Shown here one piece after another: positions 11,690 through 21,751 of a DNA stretch of 64,000 nt. A model generated the notes under the pieces. The model saw only the letters and a program-made list of their open reading frames with translations, had not been told where the DNA came from and made no database searches. Positions within the stretch are counted from its first letter, which is position 1. Every line of letters starts with the position of its first letter. The DNA comes from Varanus komodoensis (Eukaryota > Chordata > Lepidosauria > Squamata > Varanidae). The stretch covers positions 16,977,273 through 17,041,272 of the forward strand of contig NW_025336347.1 of NCBI RefSeq assembly GCF_004798865.1. The letters are read 5' to 3'. Position numbers and translations under genes: made by a program.

Positions 11690-11900
11690 CTAAGGCTCAT
11701 TAGCTGTTTGCGGAGAGTGTGATTTCTGCTCTAATTGCACACGGGAAAGAAAAAATAAACCTTGTCTCCTCACATCCTGAATTCCTCATGATGCCACCTC
11801 GCACCTTAATTAATTAGAGTACTGCAAGCACTTTCCACTGAATGCTTCATCTTAACCAGATGTCTGGATAAGATCTGTGATTGTATATAGATGTTCCATC
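11690..11900. other. Candidate conserved non-coding block (weak)
   Basis: Repeat-free, with TAATTAATTAG at about 11807 and CTCTAATTGCACA at about 11731 (homeodomain-like cores). No exon features. Confidence 0.22.
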
Positions 11901-12188
11901 TTAAGATAATAATAGCCATAGAGAGCTTGCCTTCAAATGCTATGTACAAATTGTTTTTTCCAAGCCAGTTCAGCTAGTGGGTAGCATGGATACACCATGC
12001 CATAATGAATCTGATCAATTCATTCCACATTGTGCAATTTAAAATGTTCTGTTTTGCCTGTGCTGTACCTTTCACCAATCCATTTCATTGGACGACCCTG
12101 GGTTCTTTTATTATTCACTTATGAGAGGAAACTTTTCATTTCATGTCTCAACAGTTTCCGTAATTTTGTAATGCTCTATTTTATCCTC
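11901..12188. other. Unassigned DNA
   Basis: Nothing recognised. Confidence 0.4.
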
Positions 12189-12350
12189 TTTTTTTTTTTT
12201 TTTTTTTTGAGCGTGTCAGAAGGGGTCTCCCGGGCCATCTAGTCTGACCTCCGGCACCAGCCGGCTCCGCTCATGACATGCCCACCATGTGGACATCCAG
12301 CCTATCTTTGAACACCCGCACCGATGGGGCCTCAATGACCTCTTTATTAC
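12189..12350 (-). mobile_element. CR1 LINE 3' end (subfamily X), poly-T side
   Basis: After a 19-nt T run (12190-12208), 12209-12345 matches the 3' ends at 13291, 29892 and 48354 in the same order: TCAGAAGGGGTCTCCCGGGC, CCATCTAGTCTGAC, CCAGCCGGCTCC, then CTTTGAACACC and GATGGGG. On the minus strand the family encodes the CR1 C-terminal region and 3' UTR. Only the last ~140 bp remains. Confidence 0.75.
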
Positions 12351-12382
12351 TTCCTTAATCATTCTGAGCTCTTTTTCTGCAT

Positions 12383-12386
12383 CTTT

Positions 12387-12474
<88 letters not shown>

Positions 12475-12502
12475 TCATCCCTCCCTCCCTCCCTCCCTCC
12501 CT
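12383..12502 (+). repeat. (TTTC)n then (CCCT)n microsatellite
   Basis: About 23 TTTC units (12383-12476) pass into about six CCCT units. The whole 120-bp tract is pyrimidine-only on this strand, one of the longest in the window. Confidence 0.96.
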
Positions 12503-12814
12503 TTGTAAAGGTAAGATGAGAAGAGCTGAATATTCTAAATACAGCTGTATCGATATCTAGTGTTTTCTTTTCAAATCTTTTCCCCAAAAAAGTTAACACT
12601 GAGTTTGCATTTCAACTTCGGTGCAAAAATTCAAACTGGTATTTTAATTGTACTTTCCACTATGGACCCAATCAGTACATATGAAACATTAGGATGTTTG
12701 ACCACTACCTTCCTTTCTAGGGATAGAAGAGATTTTTTGTTTTGATGCAAATTTACCAGATTCACACATCCCATGTGGAAACCTGACCCATCAAAACTGG
12801 GTCAGATGCAACAG

Positions 12815-12875
12815 TAAGAAAGCTTTGGCTATTGGGCGGCATAAAAATGAAATAAACAAATAGATAAATAATGTA
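12815..12875 (+). mobile_element. L2-group LINE 3' terminus
   Basis: The TTGGGCGGCATAAAAATG block followed by an AAATAA-type tail is the usual L2-group terminus (GGCGGCATATAAAT + A-rich repeat). Only about 60 bp is recognisable. Confidence 0.5.
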
Positions 12876-13290
12876 ATTGCAATATATATTAGATCATTGA
12901 AGGCAAGCAATAAACAAGCAAATTCCAAGGCACCAAGGAGGGGATTTCCAGAGGAGAGGACTGAGATGAAGCCAAGAGAACACACAAATAGAAACAGCCC
13001 AGCAGCAATGAGCTGCGATACAGAGCATTTGCAAGTCAAAGAAACAAGGGCAGGAGGCACTAGAAGCTGAAGCATTTCTCCTAACTCCGCTCAAGCTGCC
13101 GCTGAGAGCTTTCAGGGCCCTACCCAGGGCTCAGAGCAGCTGAGAGATGGGTCAGTCCCATAAAGGAAGCCACATCTGGAGTTTACAAGAACTGAGCGGG
13201 GCTGTCATGGCCAGGACATCTTGGAGGGCGCTTGTTCACAGGGGAGAGGACTTGAGAGCGTGCAATAACAACACCTGGAACTTAGCTGCA
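12876..13290. other. Unassigned DNA
   Basis: No repeat or exon recognised. Confidence 0.4.
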
Positions 13291-13510
13291 ACATAGAAAC
13301 AGAGCAAGTCGCAAGGGGTCTCCTGAGCCATCTAGACTGACCCCCGGCTCCAGCCGGCTCCACTCATGACATGCCTACCATGTGCCTGTCCAACCTATCG
13401 TTGAACACCCTCACCGATGGGGCTTCAACCACCTCCCCTGGAAGCCCATTCCATGAAGTTCCTCATCGGTTGGAATAAAATGCCCTTCTCGTGAGGGCCT
13501 TACTCATGAG
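13291..13510 (-). mobile_element. CR1 LINE 3' end (subfamily X)
   Basis: Starts ACATAGAAACAGAGC and continues GGGGTCTCCTGAGCCATCTA, GGCTCCAGCCGGCTCC, CTCATGACATGCC, TCGTTGAACACCCTCACC and GATGGGGCTTCAACCACCTC. It is colinear with the copies at 29892 and 48354. The minus strand encodes the end of ORF2 (a W.RLP.EVVEAP-type tail) and the 3' UTR. Confidence 0.8.
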
Positions 13511-16187
13511 GAGGCTACTAGTTGTGGTTCTTGCAGCACACCTTTCATCTCTGAGCAGTGGCTGGCAGTGCTGCCACCTTTGGTGCTGCCAGTCTCGGGT
13601 CCGGATGCTTGGCCTCCAGTTCTAGGTGGGATAGATAGTTCTTGGGGGTGCTGAAAGAAAAAGAGGTATAAGCAAAACATAACAGCATATTTTAGCTCAC
13701 CACACTTACTTGCAACAACGAAGCCTTAGGAATGGCTTTTTAAAAAACCTTTTAGAATGGGAATCTACCAAACAGTTGTCGGCTGTGGAAAAAGGATGGG
13801 ATGAGGAGAAGCACTGTGGCCCTCAGAAAACTCCAGAGAGCCAGATCAGTGTAGGCCAGAGTTGCCTTAAAGACCTGAGGTTCCACAGCCCCGTGATATG
13901 AGATCCTGCTGCACCATGGCTGAAAGCTTGGGGAGCAAATGGGAACAAGTTTGGGGGTGTATCCCTGCTGATTCTGGAGTCATCTGGTTTCAGAGGCAAG
14001 GGCCTTCCTCCTGCCACCTCCCACAATATGTCATTTCGATACACAGTCTTGGAGTTGATATGTAAGCCATGTCGGAGCTCAGAAAACCAGCAGGATAATT
14101 AATAGAGGAACTGGCAACGCTGCAGATCACCCTCGAGTGTCTGATGGTTGTCGCATGTCGATGTTTTCTAAAATACAAACACTGCTGGCACACTAGAGAT
14201 TACTCCAATGGTATTATTTGTTAATCTGCTTAATTAATTAATGGGCATTGTACTGGATTTCCTGGAGCAGGATTGAAAGTGCAGCTGGAAAGAAAGAGAG
14301 AGATGAAAAAAGCTCAAGCCACTGCAAGAAGTAATTTCGTATTGGTATATATAAAGATGACGCTGCTGGCTAACTGTTTGGGCAGAGCTGGGGGGACACG
14401 GATTGGAATCCATGGCTTACTGTGGCTTACGCAGAAGGTGCTATGTGAAACTAAGGACAGTGATAGGATCTAACGCCCCATGAGCACTAACTTGGCCCCT
14501 GTCTCCCCAGAAGGCTTTGCACGCAACCTAAGTGAGAGACATCTGGTGGCTCAGTCTGGCACTGCAAGTAGAGATAATGTTTGACAGGGGAATGGATGAA
14601 ACCGAATGGCTCCCTCACATTGGAAAAAGTTCAGATGGAGCTTTTAGCCTAGGACTGACATCAATACAGGTAGGGTGGAGGAGAGAGGCAGGCAAGAGAG
14701 CACGGCAACTGGGAGTTCATCCGAGAGATGCCTTATGCAAGCAAAACAAGCCACATGGAGCATGGCCATTCATTGGAGTTCATGGCCCTTCTGTTTGAAG
14801 GGCTATGCAATCCAGAACTAGGTAAAAAAGAAAGAACTGTACAAAAGGAGATGGGAAGGAACTGGGAAGCCAAGTTAACGCCTGAAGCGCAGGTCACAGT
14901 CTTCCAGTGATGGTGAGATATCCAGTACCTCTACTTAGGTGAATGACTGTTTCTGAATTGGTTCTACACATGTACCTTTGTGTGTGCAAATGCTGTCCAC
15001 AGTTATGTGTGCTTTTATTGTCTTTCCATGGGGTGGTACATTTTCTTGGTGATTTTTAAGTGTCTACCTCAGTCAAATTCTCTTGAGTAAAATATCACCA
15101 TCCAGTTGTCAGTACTAAACATGCGCACTGGGTCATTATGTTGTACTTTCTATAAAAATCTAAGAATGAAATTATTACTCCCCTACCATTATCTATTCCA
15201 GGGTAAACATCTTCTGTCTATGCGACTTTTCTTCTTGCAGATCAAATCAGACAAGTTGCAGCAAAAACTGCATTTTTTCAAACCGGTCCTATCACCATAA
15301 GCCCCACTATTGTACCCGGGCTGCAACTTTTATAGGTTGTGAAAGGACATGCGCAATGGATTATGTGCTCATTTTGGTACTGATATTTAATATAAACTAT
15401 AGAATGTTATTGGGGTTATTTTATTTCAGTCTATTTATATGTTTTTATTTCTGTACATTTTATTGTATATGCTAAGGGCTGTGGCTGACACAAGTGAGGA
15501 TTCAGGACTGACTGAACAAGGGCACCAGCAAGAAGATTTGACACAGGCCCCATTTCAATATTTTGAAAAATGTACCAGTATTGCTTGGATTGTTTCAGAG
15601 ACTATCTGCATTAACTTGGGTCCTGAGCCCAAGTCAGGATTCAGAAATCCAGGGCTATATGCTGGCCATTGATTATCTTAGGATATTTTAAAAAGTCTCT
15701 AACTATTTTCTGCTTGTCAGAAGTGGATGCTCTCTAGGGGCACGGTATTCCCTTAAGAAGCTATCGCACCTGTCCAGACTTGGGAAAACAGGCCTAGGTT
15801 TTTTTTGTTTGTTTTTTTTGTGCTCAGACGCCCAATTATTGATTTATATTTAAAGGAAATTTCCAATAAAGCTTTACTTTCTTGAAAGAATTGATGGAAT
15901 TTGTGGGGATAGTTTAGTTTACTTTTCTGAGGAGACAGAGCATGCCAAATTCCAGAATAAAGGGGGGTTTGTGCAGGTTTATTTTTTTTAATATTTTGAG
16001 ACTTATACACACACACCGGGGGGGGGTGGTATTCCCCTATGTTCTTTGTGAACCATTCTTTGAATATGATGGACAACATTAAAATGGCCACAAGTAGGAA
16101 AACTGCAGTTTCAGAAGGTTTGTTGTAGCCCTTAAGGCTTTTTCACGGTGGCATTAAAAAAAAGCCCATCTCACTGTCCCAGCCATG
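13511..16187. other. Unassigned DNA
   Basis: About 2.7 kb with no repeat family or exon I can name. Short open frames on both strands. Small homopolymer runs only (T-rich near 15800-15820, G run near 16018-16027). Confidence 0.4.
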
Positions 16188-16202
16188 CCCCCCCCCCCCC
16201 CC
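16188..16202 (+). repeat. Poly-C run
   Basis: Fifteen consecutive C. Confidence 0.95.
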
Positions 16203-16682
16203 GAGCACAGGGATTGGAGAAACCCTGGTAAACTATGCCCCAGAATGCGAAGGTGGATTTCTCATTTACTCAGCACTCCATATCAGCACTTAGAGGAAGA
16301 AAACAGAAGACACCTTTTTTGGAGACGCTCTGACTGCCTTCCCATTGCTAGATTGCAAATGAAGGTTTGAGCAGGGTCCAGCGATGCTGTCAGCCACTGG
16401 CAAATCTAGCACATCAGACTCAGTCTTCTCATCTACTTCCAGAAGAACTATGCTAATGGAGGAATTCTTTTGGCATATATCCTACCAGGAGGCAATGAAG
16501 AGCAATGAAGAGTTTTATACAGGATGTGATGCTGTGCTTTTCTTCTTTTTTATTGTATGACCATCCAGAAACTTTTTGTAACAGGACAGGATAGAAAAGC
16601 ATTACATAAATGAACAACTAAAGAGCACCCTCCCAGTATGTTGTCTCTAATATCCTCTACTATAATGAAAAGTGTTCATCTG

Positions 16683-16732
16683 GAAGAAGAAGAAGAAGAA
16701 GAAGAAGAAGAAGAAGAAGAAGAAGAAGAAGA
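16683..16732 (+). repeat. (GAA)n microsatellite
   Basis: About 16 GAA triplets, read as a poly-Glu stretch in one chance frame. GAA repeats can form triplex (H-) DNA. Confidence 0.95.
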
Positions 16733-16756
16733 ATTCATCTCTCCTGTCTCTACACA

Positions 16757-16809
16757 CTCTTCTCTTCTCTTCTCTTCTCTTCTCTTCTCTTCTCTTCTCT
16801 TCTCTTCTC
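16757..16809 (+). repeat. (TTCTC)n microsatellite
   Basis: About ten TCTTC pentamers, pyrimidine-only, starting 25 bp after the purine-only GAA tract. Confidence 0.95.
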
Positions 16810-16979
16810 ACTTTATAAGTTTGCTGAGCTTTCAGAATCCAGTGTTTCAGATGTGCTAATTATGGTTTAGTGTACTAAATTACAAATAAATTAGCATTCC
16901 ATTTCACCACTAGTACACCCGAGTTGCAGGAAATTACCCAAATTAGATTCAGGTAGTGACATTCATCACCGGATAGAAT
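16810..16979. other. Unassigned DNA
   Basis: Nothing recognised. Confidence 0.4.
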
Positions 16980-17400
16980 GACTGTAGCTTAAACAAGATT
17001 TAGTGCTGCGCAGCAGTAGCTAATATTCGCAGCTGCAGTAGCAGAAAGGCAGGCGTCCTTTATTTGCACACACGGTCATTCTGACGGCATTAAGGTGCCC
17101 GGCTACGCTGAGGCATTCCGCTGAACTGTTGATTATTTCAGCAATGGGACATGACAGGGGATGCATTTCTGAAAGATGACTGCACACCTTGGGTGCCAAT
17201 TGCCAAGCATGAGGCTGACGGCTCAGAGAGACAGAGTGGGGTTGTAAAATGAAACTGCCATCCTGGACGATAATTATTGCAGGAGAAACTGATGTGACAT
17301 CACTTTTCTCCCACTTACAAAACTCCACCGGCAGCCAAAGATCTGCAGACAAGTCAAAATGTTGCTTCTTCAAGTTGCACTCCCATCGTGTTCCCTGACA
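16980..17400. other. Candidate conserved non-coding block
   Basis: Repeat-free and balanced in composition, with GATAATTATTGC (about 17269), a TGACATCA-like element (about 17294), TTATTTGCAC (about 17060) and GATTATTTCAGC (about 17131). A minus-strand frame of 117 codons (17020-17373) covers it but has no recognisable domain. I favour a regulatory element over an exon. Confidence 0.3.
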
Positions 17401-18369
17401 GGAGAGGAGAGATCCAGGTGAGTTTGCCTAAAGGGGCCTTTTTTTATCAAGGAACTCCTATTTTGCCTAAACCCTACTTAAGTTCCTGTCTTGTCTTCCC
17501 ACAGTACTCTTTCCACACGTTCCTCTGAGCCCAGTGCACAAAAGTTTAAAGCTTCACATGGCCCAGAATGTTGGAATTCCTTTGTGGAATTCTTTGCCAT
17601 GGGAAGGCTAGAATTACAGAAGGATTAGACCCCTGGGAGCTCGGTCAGCGACTACAAGGAATGGTTTGTAAGTGGAGTCCCTCCCTGAGGGGCTTTGATG
17701 GAGGGGTGGCTGAGAGAAGAGGACCACTGCCTTCATGTCCATGCACTGGAGGTTTCCCAGAAACATCTGGTTGGCCACTCTGGGAAAGGAAAGATTCTGG
17801 ATTGGATGAGCTTTCAGACTGAGGCAGTAGTTTAGTCTCTCATTCTCTCTCTCTTAATTTGTCAATGTTGCTTTCCCTCCATTTCTGCTCCCCAAGCTAA
17901 ACTCAGTTCATGTCTGAACTTTGAGAATATCTTATACTTGGTTTGCCCTGAACACTGGGGGATGGGGGTGGGAACAAACATTAAAGTCCGCATGAAAGTA
18001 TGTTTCTGGTTGTTTCTCCTCATACAGGCATTTATGCACATTCTTGCAAGCAATTTTATTAGTGTAATGTATTTTAATGTGATTTCCACCCACACACATT
18101 TTTTTGTACACATTTGGCTTGATCGGAGAAAATTCAGAGGAGGTCAAATGTTGAGATATAATGAAGGGCCAAAATGTCTGTTCTTTGGCTAACTTAGTGG
18201 AGTGTAAGCAAGTGCAGCCCTCATTCGATGTGTCACCAAAGTGTGCCGGAGGGAGAAGTTCAGGATTCCCCCTCCTGTTTGCATTCCATGGGGTGGGGAG
18301 GGTAACGAAAATAGATTGGGAGAAAAGTAAGGGGAGGGGGTGTTTAGTTTGGCCATCAGTTCCCCAAGG
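17401..18369. other. Unassigned DNA
   Basis: No repeat or exon recognised. Confidence 0.4.
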
Positions 18370-18802
18370 ACTTCAGAAGAGACCTGATGGATCAGACCTA
18401 GGGGCTGTCCAGTCCAGTCTTCTGCTCACAGTGTGGTCAACCAGCAACCCATGGAGAACCCGGAAGGCGTGCCTCAGTGCCCTCCCACCCTTGCTCTTCA
18501 GCAACTGGTGACCCCAGGCCTATGCCTCGGATCCCAGGGCAGCCTGTGGCCCTCTGCACTGTCATCCATGGTCTTACCTCTGTGGATCTGTCCAGTCCCC
18601 TTGCAAACCCACCCAAATTGGGAGCCATTAGTGAACCTTGTGGGAGTGAATGCCATGTTATGTGAAGAAATACTTCCTTTTATCTGCTCTGCATCCCCCA
18701 TCGGTCAGCACAAGTCCCAGGACCTAGTGCTAAAAGAGAAGGAGAAAAATCTCCCAATCCATTTTCCCCACACCACGCATAATTGTGCATACCTCTAAGA
18801 TA
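18370..18802 (-). mobile_element. CR1 LINE, 3' part (subfamily Y)
   Basis: Minus strand. The left edge has the CR1 terminus GACCTGATGGATCAGACC (sense: GGCCTGATCCAGCAGGGC type). It is followed by the 3' UTR with AGTCCAGTCTTCTGCTCACA and the coding end near 18660-18700 (a FRxDKRKYFF equivalent). The element is cut at about 18803 by an L2-group fragment and resumes at 18979. Confidence 0.85.
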
Positions 18803-18978
18803 AAGAGGTATGCAAAACCTTTTTAATTTCCCATTTTAAGCATGTTGATGTGTTTTAAGATGGGGTTTTATCTGATGTAATGTGTTGCCTGATGCTGTAC
18901 TTTTATTTCATTGTATTACTGTCCTGGGACTTTTAGTGAAGAACAGTATAAAAAAGTTTTTAATAGATAAATGAATAC
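18803..18978 (+). mobile_element. L2-group LINE 3' end nested in CR1
   Basis: AAAACCTTTTTAATTTCCCATTTTAA is the L2-group coding end (K-T-F-L-F..H-F), followed by the T-rich 3' UTR, GTCCTGGGACTTTTAGTGAAGAACAGTATAAAAA (a degraded GCGGTATAAA box) and an AGATAAATGAAT tail. It lies in the opposite orientation to the host CR1. The left junction carries an 11-bp perfect inverted repeat (18786-18796 and 18804-18814). Confidence 0.75.
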
Positions 18979-19512
18979 ATCCTCTTATTCACTTCTTTTC
19001 TAAACTAAATAATCCCAGATGCTGTAACCTTTCTTCATAGGGTAGTTGCTTTAACAGAGAGATAATTTTAGCTCTCCTTCTCTGCACTCTTTCCAACTCT
19101 ATAATATCATTTTTCAGGTGGGGTGACCAGAACTGTACACACTAATCCAAGTAAGGGGTTTGTATAAGGGGACCTTTGTGTTGGTACTGGCATTTTTAAT
19201 TTTTGATTCCCCTTTTCAGAGCAGCCTCATGCTCAGAAGAGTCACCCACCACAACCCCGAGAGCTCTTCCTTGGTCAGTTTCTGCTACCTCAGATCTCAT
19301 CAATTGACATGTGCCTAGGATATTTCACCCAGAGTGCTTTATTTTACTCTTGAATACTTGGAACCACATTTGCCATTGTGATTCTCTTAGGCCAGAGAGT
19401 TCCTTTTGGAGCTTCTTGCAATCCCTTTCGGTTCTGAACACCCCAAATACCAGAGCGTCATCAGCAGATATGGCCATGTCAATTCCAGATTATTTATGAA
19501 TAAGTTGAAAAG
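18979..19512 (-). mobile_element. CR1 LINE, more 5' part (subfamily Y)
   Basis: Minus strand. About 19020-19140 encodes [19 protein letters not shown] and then a [13 protein letters not shown] stretch, the hallmark CR1 ORF2 C-terminal region. Further right come the D.SWLGVVVGDSS-type block (about 19230-19270) and the block just after the reverse-transcriptase FADD (about 19450-19510). The frame is open for about 40 codons and then breaks. The 5' side is truncated near 19512. Confidence 0.9.
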
Positions 19513-19513
19513 C

Positions 19514-19600
19514 ATTCAACTTATTCAAATTCAAATAATTCAACTAATTTGAATAAGTTCCATGTGGAACTTATAATTTGAATAAGTTCCCATTCAAATC
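19514..19600. repeat. AT-rich cluster of direct and inverted repeats
   Basis: AATTTGAATAAGTTCC occurs at 19546-19561 and 19575-19590, and its inverse AACTTATTCAAATT at 19518-19531. The cluster can form several alternative hairpins and abuts the truncated 5' end of the CR1. Confidence 0.8.
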
Positions 19601-21353
19601 CACATGGCTTTATGCCCCTCCACTGGAAGCATTTACTGTGCATTCCTACTCTGCTTCAAAACGATACAATTCTGTAAACTGGCATTAAAATCTGATCCTT
19701 GGTCCATGTCTTCCCTCACTGAGAGAACGGCTCTTGCAAGCACTAGAGGCAAGAGGATGACCACTGAATATGGCGCATACCATCAAATGGAGCCCAGTGC
19801 TCTCTCGTTCTCGGGCTGTCCTTGCTGCAGTAAATTGTGTACACGCTGGCTAAACAGCTCAGCAACCAGCCAGGACCCAGGACGGTACTCAAGTAGGCAA
19901 TATGACTATTTAGATCTGATCTTTAGATCTGGAATTCTGTGTACATGTGCTTGTTGCCTTCCCTTTCCTCGTCGTCTTTTCTCTTCCTCTTAAATGCCCT
20001 TTTATATTTGGCCATGCTGTTTCAAAAAGGGATTTGTTACTGAGCCTTCCCCATGTGAAAGACCACATGGTTGAAAAGCTGCCAGGTTTGTTTTCATTTT
20101 TGAAAGGCGTTGTGAGTTCCCCATTTCTAGACCTTGGGAAGGCAAGTCCCAGGTCCCTCACCTTTTCTTCATCCCAAGCTCTGGGTTGAAGGGAGGGCCC
20201 TTGTGAATAGGACTCAGAAACTTCTTCAGTACCTGGACAGGCTATGGTGTGGCAGGAGGCCCATCCTGATCAGAAGCAGCCATTGGAGATTCTTTCACTG
20301 GGGAACACCAGAAGACAATGGTCCACCAGGAGTGATCCCACTTCCCAGTCTCAAAATGCCCACAAAATGACCTTTGAGGATGATTTCAGAGAACCCCAAT
20401 GAGTTCAAGCACCACATGCTCACCCATCCCTGATGTAAGGTAGCAAGTGAGTTACATCAAATGTTCGAATCCTTTTATACAGACATTCTTGATAGTAAGA
20501 ATGCCACCCTATCAAACGTGGAGGAAAGCAAGCCCAGAAACTCCTTCCAATTCTCTCTGGGGGGTGTGGTGGGGGTCAAGTTGCCCCACAGCAGGCTCTC
20601 TGTGGATCAGAAGAAAGTGGGCCTTTTGGCCTTCACACACTGAAAAATGTGGAGGACTCTCATCTTCACCTCCATACTTCAGGCTGCATGTGTGGTGGTC
20701 ATCACTCACAGGACTTCTGTTCTCAAACAAAGTGCCCAAGCACCTCTGTATGGGAAGCTTCACATGCTGCAGCTGGAGCAGTACTGGAGTCTTTTTACCA
20801 TGGCTGGATGCTGTGTTGCCCCATCAGTATTAGAATGATGTCACCATCGGCACGTTTGGCTCATGCGTCTATTGGCCAGTTGTCCTTTGGATCACTAATA
20901 CTAGCCTAGGAAGTGCCACATAATCCTGGCAACCCCATGTGACTCCATCAGACCGTTTCCATCCAACCAGGGGTATGAAGGGTTCTGCTGAAAGGACCCT
21001 CAAAGCTAATGAGTGAGCCATTTTTATCTGTCTTTAAAAAACTCAATTTAAAACCACAGTTCCCTCTGACAAAGATGATATACAAGTTAATTAATGAGCG
21101 CACTGTATAAAAAGGGTAGAGCGAGTCTTTCTGCACACTCTGCCTTCTGGCTGGATGACTACCAAGTTGACTCATTCTTCCAGGAAATGGGAGGAATGCA
21201 AAAGGCCAATGAACAAGAGAGAATAATTTCTTTTAAAAGCCCATTAACAACCATGCCATATCATAATTCCTATATTCTAGACTCAGAATAAATTATTAGT
21301 TTTTGAATGTGTCACTATTTTAAAAGGAGCACCACAAGAATATGGAAGACATA
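19601..21353. other. Unassigned DNA
   Basis: No repeat family or exon recognised. The longest open frames (128-129 codons at 19604-19993 and 20447-20833) have no domain and overlap other frames. Confidence 0.4.
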
Positions 21354-21373
21354 GCGCGCGCACACGCGAGCGC

Positions 21374-21408
<35 letters not shown>
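21354..21408 (+). repeat. Alternating GC/AC/TG tract (Z-DNA prone)
   Basis: GCGCGCGCACACGCG, then a GCGCGCGCACG stretch, then about 13 TG dinucleotides. Purine-pyrimidine alternation is almost unbroken over 55 bp with a CG-rich core. Confidence 0.92.
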
Positions 21409-21412
<4 letters not shown>

Positions 21413-21609
21413 GTACAGCAGTATGTACATACAGCACTTAAGGGAATAAAGTGAAGTTCTGCGAACTGTAAATATTGTTCTATGTATTGTTTGTGGCTAG
21501 ATCAAACTTGGCAATGGAGAAAATTATAAGTTTGGATTGCATTTCTTAAATTCCTTAAAACAGGAATTTTAATAGGCCATGAGAGCTGGCTTAGGTATAT
21601 AGTATCATC

Positions 21610-21722
21610 AAACCACAAAATAGAAGATCTGGAAGGGGCCAAAGGGCTATCGGGTCCAACCCACTGCTCAGTGCTGGACTCCAAGCTAAACCATCTCTCA
21701 GGTGGCTGTCCAGAGGCAATTG
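21610..21722 (-). mobile_element. CR1 LINE 3' end
   Basis: Antisense CR1 terminus with ATAGAAGATCTGGAAGGGGC, GGGTCCAACCCACTGCTCAG, CATCTCTCAGGTGGCTGTCC. It matches 32472-32592 in layout. Confidence 0.75.
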
Positions 21723-21731
21723 GATATCAAG

Positions 21732-21751
21732 TAGCAGCAGCAGCAGCAGCA
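21732..21751 (+). repeat. (CAG)n short tract
   Basis: Six CAG triplets right after the CR1 fragment. Confidence 0.85.

Noticed and set aside
12216-12599. 127-codon minus-strand frame
   Set aside because: It reads through the TTTC/CCCT microsatellite and an antisense CR1 end.
16638-16859. Frame with a poly-Glu run
   Set aside because: Produced by the GAA microsatellite.
21105-21120. TATA-like CTGTATAAAAAGGG
   Set aside because: Isolated motif with no downstream exon; expected by chance in AT-rich DNA.
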